From assembly GCF_013402795.1 (NCBI RefSeq), contig NZ_CP058595.1, positions 28,501-92,500 on the forward strand: a stretch of DNA of 64,000 bases, written 5' to 3'. Position numbers and translations under genes: made by a program. This DNA comes from Costertonia aggregata (GTDB lineage Bacteria; Bacteroidota; Bacteroidia; Flavobacteriales; Flavobacteriaceae). The notes beneath the pieces are model-generated. The model saw only the letters and a list, made by a program, of their open reading frames with translations, searched no databases and had not been told where the DNA came from. Positions 48,186-57,576 of the stretch are shown here, piece by piece; the first letter of the stretch is position 1, and every line of letters starts with the position of its first letter.

Positions 48186-48650
48186 ATGAAAACCAAAGTC
48201 TTAATGGTGTGCCTAGGAAATATATGTAGGTCACCATTGGCCGAAGGTATTCTGAAAAGCAAGGTAGACCCAACAAAAGTATTTGTAGATTCTGCCGGTA
48301 CCGGTGGGTATCATATCGGCGACCCGCCAGATCCACGCTCTATTTCGGTAGGCCATAGATATGGGATAGACATTACAAAACAACGCTGCCGTATATTTAC
48401 GGTAGATGACTTTAAAAAATTTGATATCATCTACGCTATGGATAAAAGTAATTATACCCATATTACCGCCAAGGCCAGCAGCAAAGAAGACCTTGAAAAG
48501 GTCAAATTAATATTACAGGAAAGCGATTTAGGGTTTATTGAAGTTCCGGACCCATACCACGATGCCGATAGTGGTTTTGAAAATGTATACCATATGTTGG
48601 AGAAGGCTTGTACGATTATTGCCGAAAAACTAGACCCAAAAACCAGATAA
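48186..48650 (+). CDS. low-molecular-weight protein tyrosine phosphatase
   Basis: 154 residues. Phosphatase loop C9-LGNIC-R15-S in VCLGNICRSPLAEG, and the acid Asp in VPDPYHDADSGFENVY. Complete active site, typical length. In many bacteria such enzymes oppose tyrosine kinases of polysaccharide export; no partner kinase is in the window. Six bp after dnaA and 1 bp before the methyltransferase gene, so it is in the dnaA transcription unit. Confidence 0.94.
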   Translation: MKTKVLMVCLGNICRSPLAEGILKSKVDPTKVFVDSAGTGGYHIGDPPDPRSISVGHRYGIDITKQRCRIFTVDDFKKFDIIYAMDKSNYTHITAKASSKEDLEKVKLILQESDLGFIEVPDPYHDADSGFENVYHMLEKACTIIAEKLDPKTR

Positions 48651-48651
48651 A

Positions 48652-49374
48652 ATGGATGCCGACGCCACCAAAAAAGGTAAACTTTATCTTATTCCCAGTA
48701 CCCTTGGGGACAGTGCCCCTTTTGAGGTACTGCCTATATCAATAAAACGGGCCATTGAGGAAATTGATCATTACATTGTTGAAAACGAAAAAACAGCTCG
48801 GCATTTCATCAAAAAAGTAAGCTCAAAAAAATCCCAACCCTCTTTACAGATACAATTGTTGAACAAATTTACCGAACCAGAAGTTATACCCACTTTTTTA
48901 AATCCATGCTTAGAGGGTTATGATGTTGGTATTCTCTCTGAAGCGGGTTGCCCTGGAATCGCAGATCCTGGTGCTGATGTTGTTAACATTGCACATGAGA
49001 AGAATATCCGGGTCGTTCCCCTGGTCGGGCCGTCATCAATAGTGCTGGCACAAATGGCAAGTGGTCTTAACGGACAAAGTTTTGCCTTTAACGGCTATTT
49101 ACCTATTGACAATTCAGAACGAAAGGGAAGAATCAAGGGTCTGGAAAAATTATCGAGGGAAAACGGACAATCCCAGATTTTTATAGAAACCCCTTACAGA
49201 AACGACAAACTATTACAAGAACTAACGCGTACACTCTCCGGCACAACCCAACTTTGTGTTGCCTGTGATATAACGTTACCTACGGAATATATACGCACTA
49301 GATCGATTACGGATTGGAAAAAAATTACCGTTTCGTTACACAAAAGGCCCGCTATTTTTATAATACAGGCATAA
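48652..49374 (+). CDS. SAM-dependent methyltransferase of the RsmI/tetrapyrrole-methylase fold
   Basis: 240 residues. KLYLIPSTLGDSAPFEVLP at the N-terminus, SEAGCPGIADPGADVV (RsmI-like SAM/substrate loop), PLVGPSSIVLAQMASGLNGQSFAFNGYLP and ETPYRND. It is close to RsmI, which methylates the 2'-O of C1402 in 16S rRNA, but the N-terminal region is diverged ('STLGD' in place of the RsmI 'TPIGN' type), as in a Bacteroidota-specific group. I therefore give no symbol. Confidence 0.85.
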   Translation: MDADATKKGKLYLIPSTLGDSAPFEVLPISIKRAIEEIDHYIVENEKTARHFIKKVSSKKSQPSLQIQLLNKFTEPEVIPTFLNPCLEGYDVGILSEAGCPGIADPGADVVNIAHEKNIRVVPLVGPSSIVLAQMASGLNGQSFAFNGYLPIDNSERKGRIKGLEKLSRENGQSQIFIETPYRNDKLLQELTRTLSGTTQLCVACDITLPTEYIRTRSITDWKKITVSLHKRPAIFIIQA

Positions 49375-49402
49375 AAAAGCCCCAATACTATAATATCGGG
49401 GC
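49373..49402 (-). terminator. terminator of the leftward lysozyme-like gene
   Basis: On the minus strand GCCCCGATA ... TATTGGGGC forms a stem with one G.U pair and is followed by a run of six T. On the plus strand the same position is an A/C mismatch and there is no T-run, so the signal is directional. Confidence 0.75.
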
Positions 49403-49455
49403 GATTCCATCTTCATAATCTGATTTCCACAAAGGAAATAAAGTTTTGACTGTTC

Positions 49456-50097
49456 CTATAGTTTGGGATTCTTTTGGGCCTCGATAAACGAAACGTCAAA
49501 TCCCGAAAATTTTCTTATGTATTTTCTGATATTTGTACCGTATGCATCGCTTACGTCAAATCTACCATAAGTTCTAAGGTATTTTTTTACATTACCCGCG
49601 CCCGACAAATGGGCTGCTGCCAATATCCCCGATTCGGTAACTTCAACACCGTTAATGCGCTTACCGACAAACTTAGGGATATCCTTTCTCAGAATCCATT
49701 TGTTTCTGGCGATGTTCGTTTGAAAAACCTCTTCCTGCAAAGCAGGGTCATTTAGGAATCTTGTGGCATTGTAAACGCCCATGAGCTGTAAGGTTCCAAT
49801 ACCGAATTGGTACTTTCCTAAGTAACCCAACGTATTGGTCGTGAAATAATCCCCCTGGGATTCTTTGAACGCCAACGCCTCTTTAAAACCAACAAAGGAA
49901 GTTCCTAAAAATGGCGGCATGGTTACTACAGTAACTTTCTTAGCATTAGTTCTGTTTTTGGGGAACAAAACTTCAGTAGGTTCATTTACTTTTAGACCTT
50001 CCGGTACTACAACTTCTTTGGTTGCGATTTTAAATCCGTAACTGGCCAAAATAAATATCATGATAAGAGGACAGAATACTCTTATCCACTTTCTCAT
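49456..50097 (-). CDS. membrane-anchored lysozyme-like (transglycosylase-fold) protein
   Basis: 213 residues. One N-terminal TM (IRVFCPLIMIFILASYGF) then a periplasmic part. FKEALAFKESQGDYFTTNTLGYLGKYQFGIGTLQLMG contains a Glu/Ser motif (KESQGDY) and a Gly-Lys-Tyr-Gln-Phe-Gly run like soluble lytic transglycosylases (quoted as segments). LAAAHLSGAGNVKKYL fits the same fold. Likely a peptidoglycan hydrolase; whether E is catalytic is inferred. mltG lies 147 bp upstream on the same strand. Confidence 0.78.
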   Translation of the reverse strand: MRKWIRVFCPLIMIFILASYGFKIATKEVVVPEGLKVNEPTEVLFPKNRTNAKKVTVVTMPPFLGTSFVGFKEALAFKESQGDYFTTNTLGYLGKYQFGIGTLQLMGVYNATRFLNDPALQEEVFQTNIARNKWILRKDIPKFVGKRINGVEVTESGILAAAHLSGAGNVKKYLRTYGRFDVSDAYGTNIRKYIRKFSGFDVSFIEAQKNPKL

Positions 50098-50244
50098 ATA
50101 TTTGTTTTCTTAAGACTTACGATCGTAAAATGACCTGCTTAAATTTCACTCGGCAAATATAAATTGGATTATATGGTTCTTTTCTAAGGCTATGTTAAAA
50201 GAATACATTTTTAGTTAACATGTCTTAAAATTGGGATTAATGGC

Positions 50245-51288
50245 CTAGCGGTTGATATTTTGCTGATTGATCCACCGGATGTATTGTACCTTATTTCGGT
50301 TGTGCTGCGCGAGTGTTTTTGCAAATTTATGGTACCCAAACCTTTCAACATTTGCCACAAAGTACAAGTACTCGTGTTTTTCAGGATTCAGAACCGCATC
50401 TATGGCAGATATATCCGGCATGGCAATGGGGCCAGGAGGTAGACCGGCATATTTATAGGTATTGTATGGCGAATCAAGTTCCAGATCTTTATACAATACA
50501 CGTTTTATCACTTGATCAAAATCTCCCGAATGTAGTTTTAACGCATAGATCACCGTAGGATCTGCCTGTAATAGGATTCCTTGGCGCAGACGGTTTAAAT
50601 AAACCCCGGCAACTCTTGGCCGTTCATCTACTTTTGCCGATTCTTTATGAACGATTGATGCCAAAGTAACGACTTCGGCAGGCTTTAAGTTCAGTGCTTC
50701 GGCTTTTTTTAAACGTTCTCGGTTCCAAAATCGATTATATTCCTTCAACATTCTAGCTCTAAATTGTTTTGGCGAGGTGTTCCAAAAGAATTCATAACTG
50801 TTGGGAATGTACATGGCCAATTTTGTAGCATCAGAGAAATTGTTCTCATGTAAAAAGGCCGTATCATTAAAAGCGTTTAGAAGTGATATACTGTCCGGTT
50901 CTATCTGTACCGCTATTCTTCCCGCCAGCATGGCGAGAGTCTCTTGATTATTGAATGATACTTTTACCGGAATATTTCCACTGCGCAGGGAATTAACAAT
51001 TTCGTTATTGTTCATTCCTTTACCAATACGGTATTTACCCGCTTTAATGTTAGAGGTGTAGCCTTTTCTTTTAGCGACCGCTTCAAACGACTCCATATCT
51101 TTCAATAAGGGCTCCAAATTTGTTTTTACTTCGGAAAAACTGGCATCAGAAGCTACATATACAAATGCTTCGGCATTATTGAATTTTGTATTGGGCGTGA
51201 AAATTGCGGTGTAAACCATATAAGCAAAAAATCCGCCTGCCAATAGGCCCGCAATGGCGATAATCCATAAAATCTTTTTGATATACAT
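50245..51288 (-). CDS. mltG: endolytic transglycosylase MltG
   Basis: 347 residues. Single N-terminal TM (KILWIIAIAGLLAGGFFAYMVY), LysM-like region, then the YceG catalytic domain: LASIVHKESAKVDERPRVAGVYLNRLRQGILLQADPTV (catalytic Glu in HKESA; quoted as one region of two motifs), YNTYKYAGLPPGPIAMP. Cleaves nascent glycan strands and sets their length. The start overlaps the upstream GNAT stop by 1 bp. Confidence 0.96.
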   Translation of the reverse strand: MYIKKILWIIAIAGLLAGGFFAYMVYTAIFTPNTKFNNAEAFVYVASDASFSEVKTNLEPLLKDMESFEAVAKRKGYTSNIKAGKYRIGKGMNNNEIVNSLRSGNIPVKVSFNNQETLAMLAGRIAVQIEPDSISLLNAFNDTAFLHENNFSDATKLAMYIPNSYEFFWNTSPKQFRARMLKEYNRFWNRERLKKAEALNLKPAEVVTLASIVHKESAKVDERPRVAGVYLNRLRQGILLQADPTVIYALKLHSGDFDQVIKRVLYKDLELDSPYNTYKYAGLPPGPIAMPDISAIDAVLNPEKHEYLYFVANVERFGYHKFAKTLAQHNRNKVQYIRWINQQNINR

Positions 51289-51815
51289 CAGTTTTTTATT
51301 TTTTGGTATAGTATTTCGGTCTTATACGTGCCATTAAAGAAAATCCAATCTTTCTTGAAACCTACTTTTTCAAATCCCATTTTTTCAAATAAATGAATGC
51401 TGGCATTATTATCCATCAAAATATTGGCATAAACCTGTTTTAATTGCAGGCTGCTGAAAGCATAGTCGCAGACCAAGGAAATAGCTTCTGCTCCTACACC
51501 TTTGTTCCTGTTGTTTGGATTAGAAATGATCAAACCCAGTCCCGCTCTATGGTTTTTTGGGTCAAAATCGAATAAATCAATCAATCCGATGACTGTATTG
51601 TCCGTTTTGGTACAAATACAAAGTCGTAGCTGTTTTACATCGTAAATATCCCTGTGGGCGTTTTCCAGATACGACTTTAAAACTTTTTTAGAATAGGGAG
51701 TAATGGTATTGCTTATCTCCCAAATAGATGGGTCATTCTCCAACTCATATAAAAAGTTAAGATCACCTGGTTCTAAAGCTCGCAAAAAAATAGTATCACC
51801 TTTTAATGTCAACAT
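51288..51815 (-). CDS. GNAT family N-acetyltransferase
   Basis: 175 residues from ATG 51815 (MLTLKGDTIFLRALEPGDLNF), which overlaps the dapF end by 7 bp; a longer start at 51860 would overlap by 52 bp. RimJ/RimL-like: NPNNRNKGVGAEAISLVCDYAF is the acetyl-CoA site, LFEKMGFEKVGFKKD follows. Substrate unknown; it may modify a protein N-terminus or amino sugar, but nothing decides this. Middle of dapF-GNAT-mltG. Confidence 0.88.
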   Translation of the reverse strand: MLTLKGDTIFLRALEPGDLNFLYELENDPSIWEISNTITPYSKKVLKSYLENAHRDIYDVKQLRLCICTKTDNTVIGLIDLFDFDPKNHRAGLGLIISNPNNRNKGVGAEAISLVCDYAFSSLQLKQVYANILMDNNASIHLFEKMGFEKVGFKKDWIFFNGTYKTEILYQKIKN

Positions 51816-52585
51816 GTTATCTCCCCTTTGAATACTTGCCTCGCTGGACCAGTAAGACATATATTTTTAAATCCTGTGCCATGGGGTTCAAAAGACACCT
51901 CTAAATCGCCACCCAGTGTTTTGACCTGTACTTTATTAGTGTTGGTCAGTTTAGAACGATACATGGCCAGAGCCACCGCCGTTACACCTGTACCACAGGA
52001 AAGGGTTTCATTCTCCACTCCTCTTTCATAGGTTCTTACGGTAAAAGTGCCGTTTTCAGATTTCTGTACAAAATTAATATTACTACCCTTTTTGCCATAA
52101 AGCCCATAACGTATGCGTTTCCCTTCTTTGGCTACTTCAAAAGCATCCAGATTGTTGACCAATTGCACGTGATGCGGCGACCCGGTATCCAAAAAACAAT
52201 GTTTTTCCAGTTCGTGTATTTCCGAAACGTCTTGCATTTGAAGACTTACAGTATTTTTATCAATTGTAGCTTTATGGATGCCATCGATTGCAGTGAAACT
52301 GGTAGCCTTATCCATTATACCTAAAAAATTTGCAAAAGCAACGATACATCGCCCCCCGTTACCACACATACTGCTCTGATTCCCATCAGAATTATAGTAT
52401 ATCATTTTGAAATCTGACATTTCGTCATTTTCCAATAAAATCAATCCGTCAGCACCAATACCGAATTTTCGGTCACATAACGATGCCACCAAATTGATAT
52501 TTTCTTTGGGAAAAGTAAATTTTCTGTTATCGACAAGCACAAAATCGTTTCCCGTACCTTGATATTTATAAAAAGTAAGTATCAT
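51809..52585 (-). CDS. dapF: diaminopimelate epimerase
   Basis: 258 residues. Converts LL- to meso-diaminopimelate for peptidoglycan and lysine. YQGTGNDFVLVDN (8-20), catalytic Cys 74 in MCGNGGRC and Cys 197 in SCGTGV, the two proton-transfer bases. First gene of the dapF-GNAT-mltG wall-synthesis unit; divergent from htrA across 130 bp. Confidence 0.97.
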   Translation of the reverse strand: MILTFYKYQGTGNDFVLVDNRKFTFPKENINLVASLCDRKFGIGADGLILLENDEMSDFKMIYYNSDGNQSSMCGNGGRCIVAFANFLGIMDKATSFTAIDGIHKATIDKNTVSLQMQDVSEIHELEKHCFLDTGSPHHVQLVNNLDAFEVAKEGKRIRYGLYGKKGSNINFVQKSENGTFTVRTYERGVENETLSCGTGVTAVALAMYRSKLTNTNKVQVKTLGGDLEVSFEPHGTGFKNICLTGPARQVFKGEITC

Positions 52586-52659
52586 TGAATAGTTTGAATT
52601 TCAAAGATAGGATTAGTTAAGGTTTTTTTAGTACTTAAAAAATCGTTAAAGCCTTAAAA

Positions 52660-52676
52660 TGGCATGGAAAATGCTT
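52660..52676 (+). promoter_or_regulatory. sigma-54-type -24/-12 promoter before htrA
   Basis: TGGCATGGAAAATGCTT. The invariant GG (52661-52662) and GC (52673-52674) have the exact sigma-54 spacing, and 13 of the surrounding consensus positions TGGCACG-N4-TTGC match except two. Start of transcription would be near 52686, 30 bp before the ATG. Confidence 0.6.
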
Positions 52677-52715
52677 TAATTTTAAGATATAAATGAAAAG
52701 AAAATTACAATACAT

Positions 52716-54107
52716 ATGAAAAAAATAGGAAGTCTTTTGTTGGTTGCCGTTTTTGCCGGTTCAATAACTTTGGGAGCTTACAAATTGTTTTTGGAGAAAC
52801 CAGATTATGCGATAGTCTCCGATGATGGCAAAACATCGTTTACAACAACAAGTTACACACCAACATCGGCAAAGGGGTCGGGAATCAATGAGGTAGATTT
52901 TACCATAGCGGCTGAAAATACCGTAAATGCCGTGGTGCACGTCAAAAATGTTACCGTAAGCAAAGCTCCGACCAATATAATGGAATTCTTTTATGGTTCT
53001 AACGGTCGCGAAATACCCCAGGTAGGCACAGGTTCAGGAGTCATTATTTCTCCAGACGGCTATATTGTAACCAATAATCACGTAATTGTAAATGCCAATC
53101 AATTACAAGTAACGCTTAACAACAACAAAACCTATGATGCCGAATTGATTGGGACCGACCCAAATTCTGATATTGCCCTTATAAAAGTAGAAGCCGAGGA
53201 CAGGTTGCCATACTTGGCTTTCGGGGATTCGGATAATGCAAAAATTGGGGAATGGGTACTCGCAGTGGGAAATCCGTTCAATCTAACATCAACGGTCACT
53301 GCCGGCATAGTTAGTGCGAAAGCACGGGATTTAGGTAAAAATCAATCTTTTATTCAAACGGATGCCGCGGTAAATCCCGGTAACAGCGGTGGTGCATTGG
53401 TGAACACCAATGGCGACCTTATTGGTATCAACACAGCAATCACCTCGCAAACGGGCTCTTATGTGGGATACTCTTTTGCCGTTCCTAGCAATATCGCCAA
53501 AAAGGTAGTTGATGATATCATGGAGTACGGCAACGTGCAGAAAGGAATTTTGGGTATAGAGTCCCCTCGATTAAACACAAAATACGCCATAGAAAATGGT
53601 TACAACGAAATTGATGGGGTATACGTTGATGGGGTCAATGAGGACTCGGGAGCTTATGATGCCAAAATTCAAAGAGGTGATATTATTAAACAAATTGATG
53701 ACCAAAAGGTGAGGAAGTTCGCAGATTTGACAGGATATATTTCAACCAAACGTCCAGGAGACGAAGTTCTTTTGACCCTAAAAAGGGACAGCGATTTGAT
53801 TGAAGTACCCGTAACCCTTAAAAAGCGCCAAACCATAGTTGTTCCGGTAATGGGGCTAGAGGTCAAAAACCTTTCCGAAAAAGACAAAAAAAGATTCAAA
53901 GTAGATAAAGGCGTCAAAATTATCGGCGTACCCGAGAGATATAGAGGCTATGGTCTCAAAGACAAAATATTGATAGCTGTTGACGATGAGGAAATAAACG
54001 ATATTCAAGAGGCAAGAACATTATTTGGCGGTATCTCTAAATATGGAAGGACGATCATAAGCCTTCAAAACGAAAAAGGAGAAAAAGAACGATTGATTTT
54101 TCAATAA
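52716..54107 (+). CDS. HtrA/DegQ-type periplasmic serine protease
   Basis: 463 residues. N-terminal signal/anchor (IGSLLLVAVFAGSITLGAYKLF), protease domain with catalytic H122 (VTNNHVI), D152 (DPNSDIALIKV) and S224 (NPGNSGGALVN), then two PDZ-type domains (about 265-460: SPRLNTKYAIENGYN and YRGYGLKDKILIAVDDEEIND). Degrades or refolds damaged envelope proteins. It stands alone with a sigma-54-like promoter and a good terminator, which suits an envelope-stress gene. Confidence 0.95.
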   Translation: MKKIGSLLLVAVFAGSITLGAYKLFLEKPDYAIVSDDGKTSFTTTSYTPTSAKGSGINEVDFTIAAENTVNAVVHVKNVTVSKAPTNIMEFFYGSNGREIPQVGTGSGVIISPDGYIVTNNHVIVNANQLQVTLNNNKTYDAELIGTDPNSDIALIKVEAEDRLPYLAFGDSDNAKIGEWVLAVGNPFNLTSTVTAGIVSAKARDLGKNQSFIQTDAAVNPGNSGGALVNTNGDLIGINTAITSQTGSYVGYSFAVPSNIAKKVVDDIMEYGNVQKGILGIESPRLNTKYAIENGYNEIDGVYVDGVNEDSGAYDAKIQRGDIIKQIDDQKVRKFADLTGYISTKRPGDEVLLTLKRDSDLIEVPVTLKKRQTIVVPVMGLEVKNLSEKDKKRFKVDKGVKIIGVPERYRGYGLKDKILIAVDDEEINDIQEARTLFGGISKYGRTIISLQNEKGEKERLIFQ

Positions 54108-54128
54108 TAAAACACAATTGCTAATTCA

Positions 54129-54158
54129 TAAAAGCACCTTTAAAAAGGTGCTTTTTTT
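54129..54158 (+). terminator. rho-independent terminator after htrA
   Basis: Stem AAAAGCACCTT/AAGGTGCTTTT, 4-nt loop, T-run. About 25 bp after the protease stop. Confidence 0.85.
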
Positions 54159-54170
54159 ATTTATCACAAT

Positions 54171-54203
54171 TTTGGGCGAAAACGTTTGAAATATATAATT
54201 TTG
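54171..54203 (+). promoter_or_regulatory. Bacteroidota-type promoter of gap
   Basis: TTTG (54171-54174), 21-nt spacer, TAATTTTG (54196-54203). A full match to the TTTG / TAnnTTTG consensus, 26 bp before the gap ATG; the best promoter of this type I saw in the window. Confidence 0.7.
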
Positions 54204-54229
54204 CAAAAAATTACACCAATACATAAACA

Positions 54230-55678
54230 ATGAGCACCATTAAATCTTACGAAAAAGAGTTGGCCTTTCAAGCGGACAGACGTAAAGCAACAACGGAATT
54301 TATTAAACTGATCAGTGATCTATGGTACGATAAATCCATTGAAGTTGTTTTGTTCAAAAATCAAATTATCGACAAAAATGTTAGTGACATTATCAACCTT
54401 CATGAATATGCTGGGGAATTCGTTCAAAAGCCTATTTCCATTTTTGATTCGGTAGAAATTTTAAGAGCCATAAATGACATAAAGTTACCGCCATCAAAAT
54501 TGGATATTGGTAAGCTTACCTATGAATATCATTCAGATAATACCGATTATAACAACGTAAAGGCATTTGTTATCGATAAATTGAAAGACGCCGATACATC
54601 TGAAGAGATAAAACCCAAAGATGTAGTCCTGTATGGCTTTGGAAGAATAGGAAGAATTTTGACCCGAGAACTTATGGCCAAAACGGGCAAAGGCAATCAA
54701 ATGCGGTTACGTGCCATTGTTACAAGAGGCAGCCTCACTGAAGAAGTCTTGGAAAAGAGGGCGGCCCTATTAAGAACAGATTCTGTGCACGGCCAGTTCC
54801 TGGGAACGGTCAATACAGATTTTGAAAATAAGGCCTTGATTATAAATGGTACCACTGTGCACATTGTTACAGCAGATAAACCAGAAGATATTGATTACAC
54901 TAAATACGGTATCTACAATGCATTGGTGATTGACAATACAGGAGCCTTTAGGGAAAAAAAAGCTTTGGAACGACATTTAAAATCAAAGGGGGCCAACAGA
55001 GTTTTATTGACGGCACCAGGAAAGGAAATTCCTAACATAGTACACGGGGTAAACCAAAACGAATTTAATCCAGATACTACTAAAATCTTCTCCGCAGCCT
55101 CTTGTACGACCAATGCGATTACTCCCATATTAAAAATCATCGAAGATTCGCTCGGAATCAAAAAAGGACATCTTGAAACCATACATGCCTATACCAACGA
55201 CCAAAATTTGGTCGATAATATGCATAGCAAATACCGCAGGGGAAGAGCTGCCGCATTAAATATGGTAATAACCGAAACGGGAGCGGGAACAGCGGTAGCA
55301 AAAGCCTTACCTTCCCTAAAGGACAAACTAACGTCAAATGCCATTAGAGTACCGGTGCCTAACGGTTCTTTGGCCATTTTAAATTTAGAGGTAAAGAATA
55401 AGACTTCCAAAGAGGCTATTAATACCATTGTAAAAAAATATGCCTTAGAGGGAGACTTGGTAGAGCAAGTAAAATATTCGCTAAGCAATGAACTGGTCTC
55501 AACCGATATTGTAGGAACTTCTGCTCCATCAATTTATGATAGTACCGCAACATTGGTATCCAAAGATGGTAAAAATATCGTATTATATATATGGTATGAC
55601 AATGAGTATGGATATTCACATCAAGTGATACGCTTGGCCAAGTACATTTCAAAAGTGCGTAGGTTCACTTATTATTAA
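54230..55678 (+). CDS. gap: glyceraldehyde-3-phosphate dehydrogenase, long form
   Basis: 482 residues, about 140 longer than classical GAPDH because of an N-terminal helical extension (1-125) seen in other Bacteroidota. NAD motif LYGFGRIGRILTRELM, then ASCTTNAITP with the catalytic Cys 292, TIHAYTNDQNLVDN, and WYDNEYGYSHQVIRL at the end. Glycolysis/gluconeogenesis enzyme. The extension's role is unknown; a shorter second gap gene may exist elsewhere in such genomes. Confidence 0.95.
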   Translation: MSTIKSYEKELAFQADRRKATTEFIKLISDLWYDKSIEVVLFKNQIIDKNVSDIINLHEYAGEFVQKPISIFDSVEILRAINDIKLPPSKLDIGKLTYEYHSDNTDYNNVKAFVIDKLKDADTSEEIKPKDVVLYGFGRIGRILTRELMAKTGKGNQMRLRAIVTRGSLTEEVLEKRAALLRTDSVHGQFLGTVNTDFENKALIINGTTVHIVTADKPEDIDYTKYGIYNALVIDNTGAFREKKALERHLKSKGANRVLLTAPGKEIPNIVHGVNQNEFNPDTTKIFSAASCTTNAITPILKIIEDSLGIKKGHLETIHAYTNDQNLVDNMHSKYRRGRAAALNMVITETGAGTAVAKALPSLKDKLTSNAIRVPVPNGSLAILNLEVKNKTSKEAINTIVKKYALEGDLVEQVKYSLSNELVSTDIVGTSAPSIYDSTATLVSKDGKNIVLYIWYDNEYGYSHQVIRLAKYISKVRRFTYY

Positions 55679-55755
55679 TCTTTTTTTTAAAATTGATGTA
55701 TTTGAAGTACTTTAGTCGCCCCCTAAAATCAGTATTAATATTAAGAAACAAGTAA

Positions 55756-56379
55756 ATGAAAGGTTTAAGAACACTACTCTTTACACTATCGCTTTTGGCG
55801 TTTAACCTACAGTATGCCCAGGACGATTCTCAAAATGACGATGATTTATCCCTAGATAAGGGCCCTATAAGCAGTCAGTTTGAGTACATCTCCAAAAAAT
55901 CCGGTAATTACAGGCAAGATGGTAAAAGATATGAAGTAGTACGGGTCTTGAGCTTGGACAAGCTTCGCAAAAATGTATTGGACAGTATAAATGCTGCCAA
56001 CATAAAAGCTGCTGAATTAAAAGCGACCATATCCAAAAATGAAGCAACAATAGCTTCCCTAAACAGTAAATTAAGCGAAACTACGAACAACTTGACCAAT
56101 GTCACGGAAGAGAAAGACAGCATGTCCTTTCTGGGGATGTTGGTCTCCAAAGCAACCTATAACTTTATTTTATGGACAGTAATAGGGGCCCTTCTCCTAT
56201 TATTGTTATTGTTCATTTATAAATTCAGAAACAGTAATATTCTCACACAAGAAGCCAAAACCGCTCTTTCGGATTTGGAGGTGGAATATGAAAACCACAG
56301 AAGGCGGGCATTGGAGCGAGAGCAAAAGATTAGTCGAGAACTACAGGACGAAATAAACAAATACAGAAAATCAAAATAA
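55756..56379 (+). CDS. membrane protein with signal peptide and coiled coils
   Basis: 207 residues. Signal peptide MKGLRTLLFTLSLLAFNLQYAQ, acidic linker (DDSQNDDDLSLD), a conserved-looking patch ISKKSGNYRQDGKRYEVVRV, a coiled coil (about 85-128), one TM (FILWTVIGALLLLLLLFIYKF, about 138-158), and a second basic coiled coil in the cytoplasm. I know similar proteins next to trmD in Flavobacteriia, sometimes labelled as the methyltransferase by mistake; nothing here supports enzyme activity. Function unknown. Confidence 0.8.
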   Translation: MKGLRTLLFTLSLLAFNLQYAQDDSQNDDDLSLDKGPISSQFEYISKKSGNYRQDGKRYEVVRVLSLDKLRKNVLDSINAANIKAAELKATISKNEATIASLNSKLSETTNNLTNVTEEKDSMSFLGMLVSKATYNFILWTVIGALLLLLLLFIYKFRNSNILTQEAKTALSDLEVEYENHRRRALEREQKISRELQDEINKYRKSK

Positions 56380-56381
56380 AT

Positions 56382-56409
56382 AAAAAGCTCCCCTACGGAG
56401 CTTTTTTTA
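56382..56409 (+). terminator. rho-independent terminator before the GNAT gene
   Basis: AGCTCC/GGAGCT (56386-56391, 56397-56402), 5-nt loop, then seven T. It lies in the 38-bp gap, so the GNAT-trmD unit may have its own promoter or depend on read-through. Confidence 0.8.
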
Positions 56410-56417
56410 ATCAAGGT

Positions 56418-56864
56418 ATGATCAAAATACTACAAGCTACAGATGAACATATAGAGCTCATAGTTCCGCTGTTTGATAGTTACAGGGTTTTCTACAAACA
56501 AAAACCCGATAAAGAAGCGGCCAAAATGTTTCTTAACGAACGAATAACAAAGGGAGAATCGGTTATTTTTCTGGCACTTTTTGATGATGTCCCATGTGGG
56601 TTTATACAATTATATAGTACTTTTTCCTCTGTTTCACTACAACCCTTTTATATTTTGAATGATTTATTTGTTGATGCCAATCATAGAAATAAAGGTATAG
56701 GCGCAGCATTGCTAAACAGTGCCAAAGTACATTGTGAAAATACCAATTGCAAAGGCTTGGCATTGGAAACCGCGATTGACAATCCCGCACAAAAGCTGTA
56801 TGAAAAGTTAGGTTGGAAAAGAGATTCGCATTGTTTTCATTACTTTTGGAGCCATTTTGATTGA
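56418..56864 (+). CDS. GNAT family N-acetyltransferase
   Basis: 148 residues. [28 protein letters not shown] is the acetyl-CoA motif, followed by [31 protein letters not shown]. Substrate unknown. Ends 31 bp before trmD. Confidence 0.9.
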   Translation: MIKILQATDEHIELIVPLFDSYRVFYKQKPDKEAAKMFLNERITKGESVIFLALFDDVPCGFIQLYSTFSSVSLQPFYILNDLFVDANHRNKGIGAALLNSAKVHCENTNCKGLALETAIDNPAQKLYEKLGWKRDSHCFHYFWSHFD

Positions 56865-56895
56865 GTGGCGATTTAACTCGTATACATGTTATTCT

Positions 56896-57573
56896 ATGCG
56901 TATTGATATTATTACTGTTTTACCCGAACTATTAAAAAGTCCGTTCGAAGCTTCCATATTAAAAAGGGCCATAGAAAAGGGAATTGTAGAGATACACTTT
57001 CACAACTTACGGGATTACACCGATAAAACTTATAACCAAGTAGACGATTATCAATTTGGAGGTGGTGCGGGAATGGTATTGATGATAGAACCCATTGATA
57101 AGTGCATTACCAGCTTAAAGACCCAAAGGGAATATGATGAAGTCATCTACATGACCCCAGATGGCATTACCCTTAACCAAAAAATAGCGAACAACTTATC
57201 TATAAAAGGAAACCTTATCATTTTATGCGGACATTATAAAGGTGTCGACCAACGTGTTAGGGACGCTTTTATTACCAAGGAAATATCGATTGGGGATTAC
57301 GTTTTGTCCGGCGGGGAATTAGGGGCTGCCGTACTATGCGATACCATTATACGATTGATTCCTGGAGTATTGAACAATGAAACTTCTGCCTTGACCGATA
57401 CCTTTCAAGACAATCTTTTGGCACCACCGGTATATACCAGACCTGCAGAATACAAAGGCATGAAAGTTCCCGAGGTCTTGCTGAGCGGAAATTTTCCAAA
57501 AATTGAAAAATGGAGAGAAGACGAAGCAATAAAAAGAACCGAAAAACTAAGGCCAGACCTATTGAATAAGTAA
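56896..57573 (+). CDS. trmD: tRNA (guanine-N1)-methyltransferase TrmD
   Basis: 225 residues from ATG 56896 ([17 protein letters not shown]). An in-frame ATG at 56857 would overlap the GNAT gene. Methylates G37 in tRNA and prevents frameshifting. Trefoil-knot SPOUT motifs: [38 protein letters not shown] and [21 protein letters not shown]. In many bacteria trmD is next to rplS; here one small gene lies between. Confidence 0.97.
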   Translation: MRIDIITVLPELLKSPFEASILKRAIEKGIVEIHFHNLRDYTDKTYNQVDDYQFGGGAGMVLMIEPIDKCITSLKTQREYDEVIYMTPDGITLNQKIANNLSIKGNLIILCGHYKGVDQRVRDAFITKEISIGDYVLSGGELGAAVLCDTIIRLIPGVLNNETSALTDTFQDNLLAPPVYTRPAEYKGMKVPEVLLSGNFPKIEKWREDEAIKRTEKLRPDLLNK

Positions 57574-57576
57574 CTT

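Noticed and set aside
55756..56379. Annotation of this gene as a tRNA methyltransferase
   Set aside because: The protein has a signal peptide, coiled coils and one TM but no SPOUT or SAM motif; the true TrmD is at 56896-57573.
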